Source: Eudromia elegans (Eukaryota; Chordata; Aves; Tinamiformes; Tinamidae). Taken from it: DNA of 64,000 bases. Numbering within the stretch: position 1 is the stretch's first letter; every line of letters starts with the position of its first letter. The notes under the pieces are model-generated. The model was not told the origin of the DNA and made no database searches. It worked only from the letters and a program-made list of their open reading frames with translations. This document shows positions 26,401-38,672 of the stretch, in pieces. Position numbers and translations under genes: made by a program. Location: assembly GCA_003342815.1 (NCBI GenBank), contig PTEX01000131.1, forward strand, positions 209,640 to 273,639, in the 5' to 3' direction.

Positions 26401-29211
26401 TCTCCAAGGAACTGGAATATGCAGTATGACTTATGTTTACTTATTCAATATTGTAATGTGGCCAAGAGCCATCAGTCTTGTTTTTTTTACCAGCCTGGGT
26501 ACTCCAATGTCCAGACTGCTTAGTGTTTATGATTTCCCTCTTGTTTTTATTGCCAGATAGCTATGTGATCTCTTACTATTGCTTTAACTTCCTTCTGGCA
26601 TTAACAGCTACTAACCACGCACTCTCTAAATGTGGAAATACAGTGGGAACCACCACAGGAATTTCTCTGTAGGTCTGAGTACAAACAAATTTCTCTTTCT
26701 TAGTCTGAATGCCTCATAAGCTTCATAGTGTGCGTTAACTGCATACCAAGTCTAGAGGAGTCCCTTTTAATCCAGTATTAGTTCTTATTCTGAAAGACAG
26801 CTGTTTGAGTTCCAGTTCATTGAGTATCCTAGCAGCGTGAAAGCTGGAAAAAAATAGTAGCAATGCATTTGAACCCTTAGGTCATATTCATACTCTTTAC
26901 AGTTCCAAACAGAAAACAGCCATGAGTAAAACCTAGTTATAATTCGAATAAAAAGTTAAGGCTTGGCAACTGTTATCGTAGTTTGAAGGAGATCATGTGA
27001 GGAGGCAAATCATAAATAAAGCATATTAAGTCTCTCTCTCTTCATACTGGATACAAAAGTCCATGTTGACACCAGAGCTTGCAAATATTGTCGGTAACCT
27101 CAATTCCACAATCTTAGTTAGATATTTGGTGTTTTACACTGACAACAGAAGATTCCTCAACCTGAAATTACTGCATAGTTCTTCTCGCCACTGTTCCCTA
27201 AGAAAGCCTTCGGAGGTCAATGAATTGACAGTAGATCCTGCACAGAGACTTCTCTGCTACTTTAAAGGATAACATATAGACTTCTATCCCACTGTCACTT
27301 CAGAAAGCCTTGTTCTGATGGTGCTGCAACATCCATTTGTCATTTATTCTGTTAGTCTGTTAATTAACAATTTGTCCTCTTGAGCCAGCAGTTATAGAAA
27401 TTTTCCTTAGGAAAAAAAGGAAACAAAAATCTCATGTGCTCAGAAAAACATGTCCCATGAGTTTAATTCAGGTGCTACAAGATTCAGAATGTTACTTTAG
27501 GAAATACATAACACAGATATGGTTCTGTGATAGGATTTTAGCGCCTACCCATTGTTATAAAGATGTAGTTACTGGCATAGCTCAGTTACCTGAATCAGGC
27601 TGTGTATGCAATCCAAATGGACAAAATTTTTTTGAGCTCCTGAGCAAAAGAAAAATGTGGTCCTAATGGAGAAATGTTTGATTATGTGTTTTTAAAACTG
27701 TTTTTATCTGTGGTTTTGACTGATGTAAAGAACATGATTTAAACATTTTAAAAAAAACCTTGTTGTCAGCTTAGGTTCCTTTTGTAAAACTAAGTTAATA
27801 CTCACTGGTGTTTTAACCCAAACTGAGTTAAGAAGATATGAGGGGAGGCCAAGCTATTGTGATAATCAAGATGAGTTTAGTAGAATATAGAGATATTTGG
27901 AGTTCAACATTTCAGACTGGAATAAACACTTTTGCATCAATGCTCAAAATCATAGCATGTATTCACTTAATGGAGCATAAAGAGGAAGATATATTAATGC
28001 TTTATGATTTTAGAGCTCTTGTTCTGCTCATTATCCTTTCTTGTTTTCTACTAAATACACAGATGTCCCCACTTTCAGATGCTTCTTTAATGATTTCCTT
28101 CTGTGATAGAGAATAAAGAGAGCCATCCTCCGTACTGAAGGGTCTCCACTCATTATCACATCTTACATATCATACAGGCATAATCACAATGTTAATTAGT
28201 GATGAAGGCTTGATTGTTCTCTAATTACTTTGCTAAGAGCTGGTACAAAATATGAAACCACAGAATATATGGCATAAGTGGATTAGCTTTAAAATGGTAT
28301 CTGCATGTAGCAACATACATATTTTATCACTAAGCTTTAGTTACTGCCATTCTAGCATGGCAGTTACTGATGAAAACACTGGGTCAAGTGCATGAAGGGG
28401 AAGATTAGTAGTGCAAATCTTTAAAAGGCAGCAATGAAGCGGTGCAAAGTTCCAGATCTCATCATCGGGACAGGGTGCACAAGATATAAGGCTCTCCCTA
28501 CCTGTCATCAAACCTTGGGTGATTATGTGATTTATGAGATGACTCTTCACTGAAAAATCCATGGGCAATCTGTGGAGTAGGGTGTAATCCTAAGAAAATG
28601 TCCTGTTTAGTAGAGTCAAGTCTGTCTTATTTTCTATGTGGCTCTGCGGATAGGACTTTCTCAAAACCACCATTCAGCTTGAGGGGAGGATTGCTCCTGG
28701 AGTCGCAGGACGTGTCCCTTGGCTTTGGGCTCTCTAGGTTTAATCCTCTTCCTCTGCGGTGAGAGCTGGGCGCAGGCATGCAGCTTTCTGCCTGCTCTGG
28801 GAGCAGTTTGCTGTGCATTGAGTGAAGCAGCAAGCTCCGGCCCCAGCTCCCTTTCCGGGGGAAGGTTGAGCTCCTGCAGGGTGGGACAAGTCTCATCCCC
28901 TTTTGGACTGAATACATTTTAGAGCAGAGGTGTAGGCATACTACCTTGAATCAAATGCCACCTGTTATTACTGGTTGATAGAAAGACACTTTATCGTATC
29001 TAAGACAATCTATCTTAATTTATTACCTCTGCGTGTTTATTACCATCGTATTACGATGATGACATTTGTGTATCAGCTCTGATTTGAACAAATAACTTTG
29101 GCATTCAGCAGTAAAAGGGCAATCCCACAGTTGTGCTTTGAAGCAAAAGTTCTTTTATTCAAATATGAACAGACACTTCTCTCTTTACCTGGGCCCTGTT
29201 TCATACTTCAG
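23476..29211. other. Unique AT-rich sequence, no gene recognised
   Basis: A minus-strand frame at 24180-24593 (137 codons) opens at TTG with no early ATG, and no family is recognisable. The hairpin at 28343-28364 is listed separately. A GC-richer patch at 28640-28900 gives overlapping frames on both strands and nothing recognisable. No transposon was recognised. Confidence 0.65.
28343..28364. repeat. Short perfect inverted repeat (8-bp arms)
   Basis: ACTGCCAT (28343-28350) and ATGGCAGT (28357-28364) flank a 6-base loop. The pairing extends to 11 bp with one mismatch. This could be a small hairpin; there is no evidence of transcription. Confidence 0.6.
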
Positions 29212-29368
29212 GATAGGAATAAGTGTGAAATCCACCAGAATTGCATACGTATGATGGTGGGACAGTTGTGTAGTCCCTGTCATTCTGCTTTAAACCGAGA
29301 ATGGAAAACAAGAGCCAGGTGCACCTTTCAATCAGATAATAGAGAGGAAAAGCTATTATTGCCGCTGT
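29212..29368 (+). other. Candidate internal exon (157 bp, Cys-rich)
   Basis: A pyrimidine-rich acceptor ending TTTCATACTTCAG (to 29211) precedes an open segment that ends at a consensus donor, GTAAGT (29369-29374). The segment lies within a 120-codon open frame (29098-29460). It reads 52 codons plus one base, starting DRNKCEIHQNCIRMM and containing a C-x2-C-H group. The splice signals are good, but there is no ATG-anchored gene, no recognised domain and no second exon to join to. Confidence 0.22.
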
Positions 29369-30137
29369 GTAAGTATGAAAACACCTGGGCTTCTTGGTGT
29401 TTTTTGTGTTTTCTCTCCAGTTCTACAATACTGCCATTTTACAGAAGAGCTCACAAGTGAAATATCCCTTTCTGTATAGCTATGTTCAAGAGCACTATGT
29501 GGTCTGAATAATTAAAAGTCTATAGTAATTGCTTTTTTATGATATTTTGCATTGCAAAAATGTTATATTTCTTCTTGGTAAATGCAGTTTTAAAGTCTAG
29601 GTAACGGTGTGACGTTTTGAAGAAGGTAGACTGCAAAAGGATGCTGGACTCATTCCCAGGATTGCCATCCTCAACTCAAAAGGATACTTGTTCCTCCCAG
29701 TAAGGAGTTACGAATACTGTGGGGTTGATGGTCTCACTCTTAGCGGTTAATTGCGCACATATAATCAGTCTGAGTGTCTTCCAGAAGCTGAGACATTATA
29801 TTCTTGAAGGAAAGCCAAGGATTTCTGTAGTGCAACAAGAGCTGAGAGTGGATTATGGACAGAGAGATTAGGCTGACACATGAGAGTCAATTAGCATTTT
29901 TTTTTTTTTTGATCAGGATGTGCTTTTAGTTTTCTGGTGGGGAAAAAAAAAAGCAATATTGGAAAATCCGTATATAGAAAACTTGGAGGACTGTCCTCTA
30001 GACCAAAGGAGAGTAACTGAAAGCTTTGAGGCAGAGAAATGACTTGCTAAGTGTTTGTATTGTGAGTTTATATTGTATTCCTAGGCATTTTTAAGCTGAT
30101 TTGACATTTACTTTTTTTCACTTTTATACATTTTTTT

Positions 30138-30151
30138 GGGGGGGGGGGGGG
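30138..30151 (+). repeat. G14 homopolymer, possible G-quadruplex
   Basis: Seven T are followed by 14 consecutive G, then AGCAGGGAAGGGGAAGGTGG. The tract has enough G blocks to form a G-quadruplex on the plus strand. Runs like this are also prone to sequencing length errors. Confidence 0.85.
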
Positions 30152-30924
30152 AGCAGGGAAGGGGAAGGTGGTGCTTTAGAGAAATGGATATTTTGCAAAG
30201 GTGACTGTTTAGGGAAGCTTTTGTGTATATTTGATTAATGGAGGACTTGTACAGGACTTATTTTTGCAACCCGCGTGGGGGAGTCGCATGTAGTCGTTGG
30301 TCAGTGGTTCTGAGCAGGTTTCTCGCTCAGAGTGTGGCTCACCGTCCCGCTCCTTGCAGCGGGAGAGGCAGCTCATGCTCCAGGGAACTGCGTGCGGGTG
30401 GATGCATAAGAGAGACTCCGCAGAGAGGGGCAGGCGCTAATGATCTCCTTGTGTTTCTCTCCGGTGGCTGAGGATGTTTTATTGCTTGCCAGTTTTGCTT
30501 GCCCGTTTTCAGATATTGCCCGCCTTCACTGAAATGGTGTGGAAAATGTTTCCGTTAGAAATGGGAAACAAGTTCTCCAGAGCAGCATAATTCATTCTGC
30601 AGTTACATGCTCATATATTATTTTTCTAAGCTTCCTGACTTCGCGGAACATGGGTAGGTAGCACTCATTTAATGATCAGCTTTTCGCCTCATGGTTCCAG
30701 GAACGATTCCTTTCCTGATGTATTGCACATTGTTCAACCCATACTTTGAGGACAGAAGTACAAATTTCTTACTTTTTCTGCCAACCACCTGTGTTCACAA
30801 AAAATGAACTTATTTATACAGCATCTGGGAAGCAGGGGATATGCTATTTATCATCCTGTTCTGCAGATGTGAATCTTCCTTTCAAAGGGGTCCATTTAAA
30901 TTGGGAGTGATCACCTGAATGAAG

Positions 30925-31290
30925 GCAGGCGTTATTTTCCAGAGCGGTTTGTGTTAACGTGCAGCGTTAGCTGGGAGCGCGGTGCCTGGCGCTGCAGGCG
31001 GAGCTGTGCGTGCGGCGCCTTGAAAGTGGACCGCGGGCAATCTGAGCTGCGAGGAGAGGAAAGTTGGCTGCAAAGAAGAAAAGGTGACCGGCTGCCCCGG
31101 TAAAACTGCCGGCAAGGATAGGAGGTGGAATGTTGCTGTGGCAGGCAGGCAGCCAAAACGCCCCTTTTGCTGTGGCAGGGTGGTGGTCAGCTCCTCAGCA
31201 GCCCTCGGCCTTGGCCAGGCAGGTGGCACTGCCACAGTCAGTGCAGGACCCGCTGGTTCCCATACCTGAAGTGACGTGACCAGCGGAGGG
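30925..31290. promoter_or_regulatory. Small CpG-rich block, possible promoter or enhancer
   Basis: About 11 CpG fall in roughly 90 bp at 30965-31055, against a CpG-depleted surround, with high GC continuing to about 31250. A TGACGTGA CRE-like site lies near 31271-31278. CpG retention usually reflects low germline methylation at a promoter or enhancer. No TATA box, first exon or matching gene could be tied to it, and it is shorter than a typical CpG island. Confidence 0.35.
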
Positions 31291-33261
31291 AAGGGGAATG
31301 GGAGATGTAGGTAAGAAATAGTGGATCAAGGGACACAGCCTGAAGGAAACTAGATTTTATTAGAGTTACTGCACACAGAAAGACTTAACCAAGCGGTGAT
31401 AGGAAGCTGATCCTTGGCTTTAGGTTTTGTCTGGAGGCAGTCAGGCAGGAGACCCAGAAGGGAGGATGCCAGTGTCAAATACTTCACCTAAATACCATAT
31501 GTCTTTCTTATCCCTATCATACTTCTGCTTAAGCAAATTTGTGACTTGGAATTTTGTTCTCAGATGAGATGTTATGTAAGAGCATCATCCCAGGAACTTG
31601 CACTGTTCAGTTCTCTGATAGGTTATAATAAAGGGAGAAGGCATGTGCATGTAGAGCTTGTAATTCTGCATGCAGGGAGGAGGTTGTCTCATGCATTTCC
31701 AGTTTTCTATTTTGAATTTTAGTCTTTCAGTAGGAGGGTAGAAGCTATTTTTGCACTTAGTGAAAAATAGATCATCCTGTAGTTGTCCAGCCACAGAAAG
31801 CTTTGGGTTTCATTCCTGCTAGATTTCCTACTACGGGGATTTCATCCGAGGCCATCGTCATGGGAAGTTACTGAGACGCTTACAGTGCGGTATCTCCACA
31901 TGACCTGGAAAGCATCTCCTTTGGGTTTGAAAACATCATTTGCCTGCTTAGTCTTTTTAATTTTTGTGTTTATTAAATTCCTGACTTCTGCAGTTTTCTG
32001 GCAGCAAAAACTGAAATTTGGTGGGTCTTTATATGTACTTTTTTGAGGGCACCACAATGGCATGATTAGTTTTGGTTATACAAGCTGAAGGTAATAAAAA
32101 ATAAATAAAAGTCAAAGCCCCTGGAGAGATGGGTGAGATTTGCCCATTTGAGGCTGCACGATAGATACTGAAGAGTCATAAATTTGTAATGTGTAGCCAT
32201 TGTGGCTGGAGGGATAAATATTCAGTACCTGTTATTACCTGATAAAGTCATACATATGTATGCATCCATTTTATGTGATAATTATAGAATCTGGTTTTAG
32301 CATCTGCTTTTACCTGATAAACCAACTTTATTATTTTAAATAAAGGAAAAGCAATAATTCACAAGCTACAGGCACCATGAAAATTCAAAACAAAGCTATC
32401 AAAGTGGAGGGAGGAAAAAAGGGCAACATTTTCGATCTCCTGGTAAACACTAGGCTAGGCAAAGAAAAACTATGTGAGCTTGCTGCAGATATGATGTACT
32501 GGAAATATCTTTGTCTACTTTCAGAATATTTTTGTTAATATTTAAACTAAGCTTAATTCTGTGGAATTATGAACAAAACTAGTCATAACAAATATGTCTG
32601 TTTTGAGGAGACCTACTCTAAATATGAGTGTTTGCCAGGACAGCTGGTTTTTATAGCTTATATCTTGCAGAGAGTTAACCCACGTTTTGATAATCTGTTG
32701 TTGCAACAGTCAAGCAACAGCTGATTAATAAGTGATTAGAAAAGAGAACTTGAGAATCGCTATTTTACACTGGAGTCTTAGCCTTAGACTCCGACACATG
32801 CTTTGGCTCCTGTGATGATTCTTTAGTGAGGAGATCAAATTAAATTTGGGCAGAACTGTACTGATGCAGCTACCATTTTGCACTTGCACTCTCAGAAGGG
32901 AAACAAAACAGACAGAGGACGACTGTAGCTTTTCTCTATTTGATAGACAACTATTGTCAAAGTCTTGAAAAAACTTTTTTTTCCAGTAAGGTTTAGTGCT
33001 TGTGGGCCAGCTGAGTCTGTCACATGGAATTAGATTTTGTTGGGATTTGAATCTGTGCTCTGTCTTTCTCTTCTTAAAGAGATACTGCCTGAGATGTGGA
33101 AAGGTATTTTGTTCCTGTTGGTTTATATAACCCTTTATTTTGGAACTCAGTATTGGCTACCACTATTTCACCCTGCTACTGCTGCTGCTTTCTCACAAAC
33201 GGAGCAGGAATCAGCACGTATCTTCTTCAGCCTGGTACCCTTTTCACTTAACCTTATTACC

Positions 33262-33283
33262 TGAAACACAGCCCTGTGTTTCA
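33262..33283. repeat. Near-perfect 22-nt palindrome
   Basis: TGAAACACAG and CTGTGTTTCA are exact reverse complements separated by only CC. A 10-bp stem with a 2-base loop can form a cruciform, or a compact binding site for a dimeric protein. Confidence 0.75.
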
Positions 33284-33882
33284 AACAACAGATCCTGGCA
33301 GGTGGGCTGTGTAATATAGAAACGTCTGATCTGTAGAGGCAAAACGTGCAGGTTGAGTCTTAGGGGAATCGTGAGTACTTAACTGACTGCAGAGTTCACA
33401 GCAAATGCAGCCCCTATATTCATAGGTTACAGTCAAACCTGTAAATATCCGTAGAGTTAATTCAAACCTGGCACTCTTACCTTTATTTCTGAAAGGGCTT
33501 TGAGTCACTTACTAAAAATATGGAATTTCATAAAGCATAAAGACAAATTAGCCATTCTTTCATGCTTTATAAGAATAGGAGGGTTTGCTTATCTGTCAAA
33601 CACAGTAAATTCCACAACAAATGTATTTCTCTCCTAACATAGGTTCCTCAGCTATGTGGGTCACACAGTCACTCTTTCTCCAAGCCCTTTTATGTGAGCA
33701 GTGAAAGGAAAAATACCAAAGCAGCTGTTTGCTACTGCTTCTCAGTGACCAATTCTCCAGGGTCCCTTGCCAACTGAAGCTTAGCAGTTCTGTCCTGAGG
33801 CAACTCAGAGTTTCCTTACAGTGAGATGATCATAATTAACTCCCTGATGATCCTGTCGCCTCCCTGCTCTGTCTCTCACCAG

Positions 33883-33996
33883 GTTGATCTCATTGGAGTT
33901 AACAGCCCCTTCAAGGCAGCTGGCTGCACAGAGCTGGACAGCGTGACCGAGCTGCAGCCCTCTTCTAGCAGGTGCTCGGTCATCCTAAAGGTGTAG
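33883..33996 (+). other. Candidate terminal exon (38 codons incl. stop)
   Basis: A strong pyrimidine tract (TGCTCTGTCTCTCACCAG, ending 33882) is followed by an open frame to TAG at 33994. It starts VDLIGVNSPFKAAGCTELD and has balanced codon use with several CpG. It could be the last coding exon of an unrecognised transcript or a chance frame in a GC-richer patch. No polyadenylation signal could be tied to it with confidence. Confidence 0.2.
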
Positions 33997-34055
33997 CAGT
34001 AGCAGTTTGAGATGCAACACGTCCTCCTTCCTTAGGAATAGTGCAAGTAAGGTCC

Positions 34056-34755
34056 TGACAGAATTGGTGCTTGGCTCAATACTCTGCATGATTTGCATCA
34101 GTAATCAAAAAATGAATTGTGAAGTGATTTCTGATAAAACTTGTGAAAGATGCAGACAGAACGAATAAATAAAAGAAGCTGTTGATTATCTTGTTTTTTT
34201 TATTACAGCCAAATACAAAGGATATATGTCTATTTATGGGTGAGGAATTCAGCCTGTATCTACAAATTCGGGGACTCTCTCCATGAAAGCAGCGACTGTG
34301 GAATTTATAGTGTGCCTGTGTTGGTGCTTTGGCTCGGATGGGGAACATGCTTCTGAAACCGGGCCCCGAATCATCTCACTGGCCTTTAGTTTTTAGAATG
34401 AGTAGCCTCTGAGCACATGAAGTTAATTCTTTTCAGAAGTTTGAAAAAAATCAACTGTTTTACACCCGGAAGCTTTTTAATATACTCAGAAAACTTGAAG
34501 CCATGGCTGGAAGACTGACAAGTTCAAACTGGTGACATGCCTCACATTTTTAGAGAGTGAGGACTGTTAATCTTTGGAGACAACTTTCTTGGGAACAACT
34601 CTTGATGTCTTCAAGACAGAATGCAATCGCAGAAGAAAAATTCTATCAGCACAGATTATTGGTCCCGCTGCAGGCAGAACTCTGAGAATGACAGGTTAAA
34701 CTAAATAAGGTCAGTAAATAGTCTTTATTGTCCCTAAAAATCTATGAATCTGCAT
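34056..34755 (+). mobile_element. Ancient amniote-type CR1 LINE with 3' end
   Basis: Three blocks in order match the CR1 lineage common in turtles and crocodilians. At about 34090-34160 is the degraded stretch before FADDT in the RT domain (GCATCAGTAATC, then CTGATAAAACTTGTGAAAGA). At about 34265-34300 is GGGGACTCTCTCCATGAAAG then CAGCGACT (consensus GGGGACTCTATCCTGGAAAG then CAGTGACT). At about 34500-34755 is the C-terminal ORF2 region and 3' UTR ending CCCTAAAAATCTATGAATCT. The span between blocks two and three lacks several hundred bases, so it has an internal deletion. The tail is the TCTATGAATCT type, unlike the ATTCTATG octamers of the avian copies here. The frame is thoroughly broken. 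Confidence 0.8.
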
Positions 34756-37468
34756 TATCAAATTTACATATTCTCTCACACAGCTGAAACCTCATTTTGA
34801 GCCACTTTATAACCACATATTACCTGATACCTTTGCTATCAAGTTTCCATCATTCTTATTTCTGGAATTAGTATCACTCCACCCCTCCCACTCTAGAGAC
34901 ACTTGTTCCCACTGTTACTTTTCATAAGGATAAGATATTCTCCAAACTTGCTCAACACTCCTGACAGGTGGTACTATAGTGTAGCCTTAATTAGTCCAAC
35001 ATATACTGCCAGATTTTTTTGGAACAACGAGGGCACTCACTATGGGAAAGAATATGTGATTAAAGGGGGAACTGATACGGTACTCACAGTTAAATCTGTC
35101 ATTCCATTTAGTCTTGGAATATATTCAGTGCTTAATAACTTTATCAAACTTTAATATTTTCTACTAAAATCTACTATACTTTTCGTTTTCAGGGAATGAG
35201 ATTAGGCTCACTAGTTGTATTTCTAATAACTATACCTTTTTTCTTTAATAAGCTTCAGTGTGTAACATCACAAGGGAGATGACATTTGAAAGGAAGAGAA
35301 ATGGTATGTTAGGTGAGTAGGGAATTCATAACTAGAATGTCTAGAGAGAAATGCCTTTTTCCTGTCACTCTGAGAAACTTTTCAGTTCTGGCCTCTAAAG
35401 ACTTAATTCTCTAGAGTCCTAGACTGTAGAGAGTCCAAATCTCTAGAGGCTGGACTGTTGCTGAAGAAAAGAAGTCAAGAGACTTTCCATGTTTTCCCCT
35501 GCACTTGAGTGATTTACAGTAGTTGTTTCCTTACCTGTAAAAAAGAATTACTAATATATAGCCACAAATCTGTAGTCTGATTACCTGGCATTAAGTAGGA
35601 AGTACAGGAGGTCAATCTTAAGAGAGCAGGTTTGTGAAATAATTATAAGAATTTTACTTGAAAACTCAAACGGTCCAAATATAAATATTTGTGAGAAAAC
35701 ATTCAGATATGACATGGAAAATATGATACATAAATATGTAAATAAGTGTAGTTGGTGGAGGTATAGTTACTTAATGAAAGCAAAAATAAATTTATGAAGA
35801 AATAATACATTTTTAAGGCAATAGTAAAGATTATTTTAAAAGCCATTAATAAAGATTTTATTTTTTAGTGAAAAAACTGTTTAATGGCTGAGTTTTTGAA
35901 GAGTCTACAGATGGATGCCTCTTCATGGGCACATACTGGATGCAGAAGAGACAGCATCATGGTGCTTAATCCTGATTTAATTATCCCTTACTATGATAAA
36001 GGTACCTAGATCTGTGAGAGGCGATCATCAGATGCGTTACCATTTTATTTTCTTCAAAATGAGATTAGATTTGGTTACTTTGTAAGCAAGCTCACAAACT
36101 AGATTTTTTTTTTCACGTGAAAAGGCCTTTGAGACACATCTCGCATCTCTGATGCTTTTTCCTACTCATCAAGCTAAATCTAAACTGTTGATGGCAGCTG
36201 CTTATGTGAAGACTTGCATATAATATATTTCTATTCATCTTACTATGTAAGGGTTATCAAATATGACTTCCAGAAATACCATAGGTGAAGTACTGCACTT
36301 TCCACTAAATGAGTTGGGATTAAAATGGTAGCTTTATATAATTCCTGGCAACTAGAAACATTCACGTAACAGACATTAAACCCAGCAGTAAATAAAGCTT
36401 TTCAGGTGTATTAGTTGTAGTTCAGTAATATTTGCTTGATTTCTGACTCACCTTCCTCCATAGTGATGTGCAAATTAAGATGTGATATCTTTTCAGATAA
36501 GTTATTTAGAATACAGTTTGTCTTTTGGCCTCTGCTGATAGATGCTTGAAATATAAAATTAAGTGCTAAAGTGCTTTGGTATCAGTCTTACTGCTCAGTG
36601 ACATGGTCTGCTGTTTGTGTCCTGCAAATTAATAGTGTCAGACCAGTTGCCTAGAGACAGCATCTGTATTTCTCTGTGTAGAAATGAAAGAAGCTCTGGG
36701 AATCGTATGAAAAATATATTTAATTAAGTAGAGACAGCTAAGGAATTAGAAACATTTAATTTAGGGACACTTTATAAGGCATCCCTCTTTATGTACTTGT
36801 GGCTGGCATAGAAGCTGTCCTATTAAATTGAACTTGCTCTCCAATACCTCTCCTATTTTCTTAACAGATTTTTAGGTCAAAAAATGATGCAAGAGGTGGA
36901 AATAATTTTGGCCATGGGGATGAGGCTTATGTTCTTTTTAATTCCAGTTGACTCTATCCAGATCCACTCCACATGCAAATGTGCTTCTCTTCTCACTTGT
37001 GGAGTTCCTGTGAGTCCGAGAAATGCCTTGAGTTGCCTGTATTGTGTTGCTGTCTGTCCTCTCCCAAAGCTCCCTTCCAAGAATCTGTTTAATAGTCACT
37101 TCCCTCACTTTCTCCTCACTAAAAAAATTCTACAGCACAGTACTCTGAGCGGAGGAGTCATAGGAGGCTCTCTCCAAACATTGTCCTGCATTTGAAAGGT
37201 CTCTTGAACAGTCTCACAGCCTATTTTGAAGGAGTCTGCTCTATACTTACAAAACTCCTCTGCCTGGAGTAGCTCTGGTCTAGCTGACAGCGGTTCCTTG
37301 GGAGCAATCAGTCCTGGTGAGTACCCGTGGCAGGAGCCACTGCTGCATCTGCTCTGACATCCTGACCAAGGGACGAGGCAAAAGCTGAGGGGGCTTTTTG
37401 GAAAGCCATTTTCATATCAATAAAAAAGATGAAGCTCAAGAGATGTGAAGACAGTCCCACGGTGGGGG
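34756..37468. other. AT-rich unique sequence, no gene recognised
   Basis: No coding exon or transposon was recognised. A weak splice-like pair (acceptor TTTTTAATTCCAG ending 36947, donor GTGAGT at 37010) brackets 62 bp inside a 103-codon frame, but there is no independent support. Confidence 0.65.
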
Positions 37469-37674
37469 ATAAAGAACTTCTTTCCTGTGAGGATGACAGA
37501 GCCCCAGATCAGGCTGCCCAGAGAGGCTGTGGAGTCTCCTCTGGAGATCTTCCAAACCCACCTGGATGCCACCCTGTGCCATGTGCTCTGGGTGGCCTTG
37601 CTGGAGCAGGGGCATTGGACTAGATGATCTCTAGAGGTCCCTTCCAACGTTAACCATTCTGTGATTCTGTGATC
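37469..37674 (+). mobile_element. CR1 LINE, short 5'-truncated 3' end
   Basis: This is only the last part of ORF2 plus the 3' UTR. It begins at the RNFF-VR-TEP segment (AAGAACTTCTTTCCTGTGAG) and continues with AGGCTGCCCAGAGAGG, the terminal LEIFQTHLDATLCHVLW frame and GGACTAGATGATCTCTAGAG. It ends with two ATTCTGTG octamers and ATC. Small deletions put the frame out of phase. It differs in tail sequence from the 22.7-kb copy, so it may be a different subfamily or older. Confidence 0.95.
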
Positions 37675-38427
37675 TTAACATGATGAGGATTATGCTTGTT
37701 ACACGCATTGAAATGTGTCTACTGATAACAGCTAAATTCCTATTTGTTATTCTGAGAAATATGTGGAAGTGTCCTATGCCTGACAATGTGTAGTATCTAT
37801 TACTTGACAAATTGAGCCCTTATTTCCATGTTTGGACTAAGCAAACCTCTGTTACCCTCCTTCTGGCATAGAGGGTGGGGGTTTCCTCTTCTTCACCAGG
37901 GATCTGGTGACAGATAGACACAGAGCAGTAAAGTTTAAAGTCATTTGCTGCCTTTTGCCTCCTGGTTCAGGAGCAGCAAGCTCAGCAAAGCCCTGCTCTG
38001 CTCGGGAAGTGTGGAAAGGTAGCTGAGTGCTCACTATTGATTTAATTGTTGGATCTTCTCTGAAAACTGGTTTTCTAAAAGGTCTGGATGATAGTAGTCT
38101 TGTGAACTTATAAAATGACTCAGTGGACTGAGGGGTAATATCAATATTTGAGTGTATCAGATGTGGGCCTCAGTTGTGAATTAGCTCAGGTATACAGTGG
38201 AAATACAGCAAACAATCCTACTTTCCTGAAGGAGAAAGGAGCAGAAAGACTGAATGCTTTGCAAATATGTGCCACGCATATGCCATCTATTGGTATTACA
38301 CAGTTGTATGATAAAGAGTTTGGCTCTGAGTGCATTCCAAGTTCTGATTTGTTATGATATTTCTTTAATTCACTTTCCCCTTTTGTTTGGATGACTCCTC
38401 ATGTAATCCTAAAATGACTGGATGAGT
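37675..38427. other. Unique spacer between CR1 fragments, no gene recognised
   Basis: Only short frames were seen, and nothing recognisable on either strand. Confidence 0.65.
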
Positions 38428-38672
38428 TTTCTTTTATTCGGGGTCATGAGGACCCGCAGGTCCTTTCCTGCTAGGCTGCTTTCCATCCATTTAGCCTCCA
38501 GGCTGTACTGGTGCCTGGGGCTGTCCCTCTCCAGGTGTAGGAGATGGCATTTTTTTGTTGACTGCCATGAGGTTCCCGTCGGCCCATTTCTGCTCCCTGT
38601 CAAGGTCCTTCTGGATGATGGCAGCTGGAATATCAATGACTCCTTCCAGTTTGGTATCGTCTGGGAATGGAG
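38428..38672 (-). mobile_element. Decayed CR1 LINE ORF2 fragment, minus strand
   Basis: Read on the minus strand, this begins at the DDTKL-type motif (38655-38670). It runs through the RDLDRLEEW-type helix into HLERDSPRHQYSLEA and SSLAGKDLRVL, which line up with the HLGRNNPRHQYRLGA and SSLAEKDLGVL blocks seen in intact CR1. At least one frameshift separates the two halves and no 3' tail is present. It is an internal fragment truncated at both ends. Confidence 0.88.

Larger units (their letters stand above)
29369..34055. other. Unique sequence with a CpG-rich block, no gene recognised
   Basis: Apart from the G run at 30138-30151, the CpG-rich block at 30925-31290, the palindrome at 33262-33283 and the possible terminal exon at 33883-33996, nothing was recognised. 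T and A runs occur at 29898-29912 and 29942-29952. Confidence 0.6.

Noticed and set aside
36948..37009. 62-bp segment between acceptor-like and GTGAGT donor-like sites
   Set aside because: The pyrimidine tract is weak and the residues are unremarkable. It is the kind of chance pair expected many times in 64 kb.
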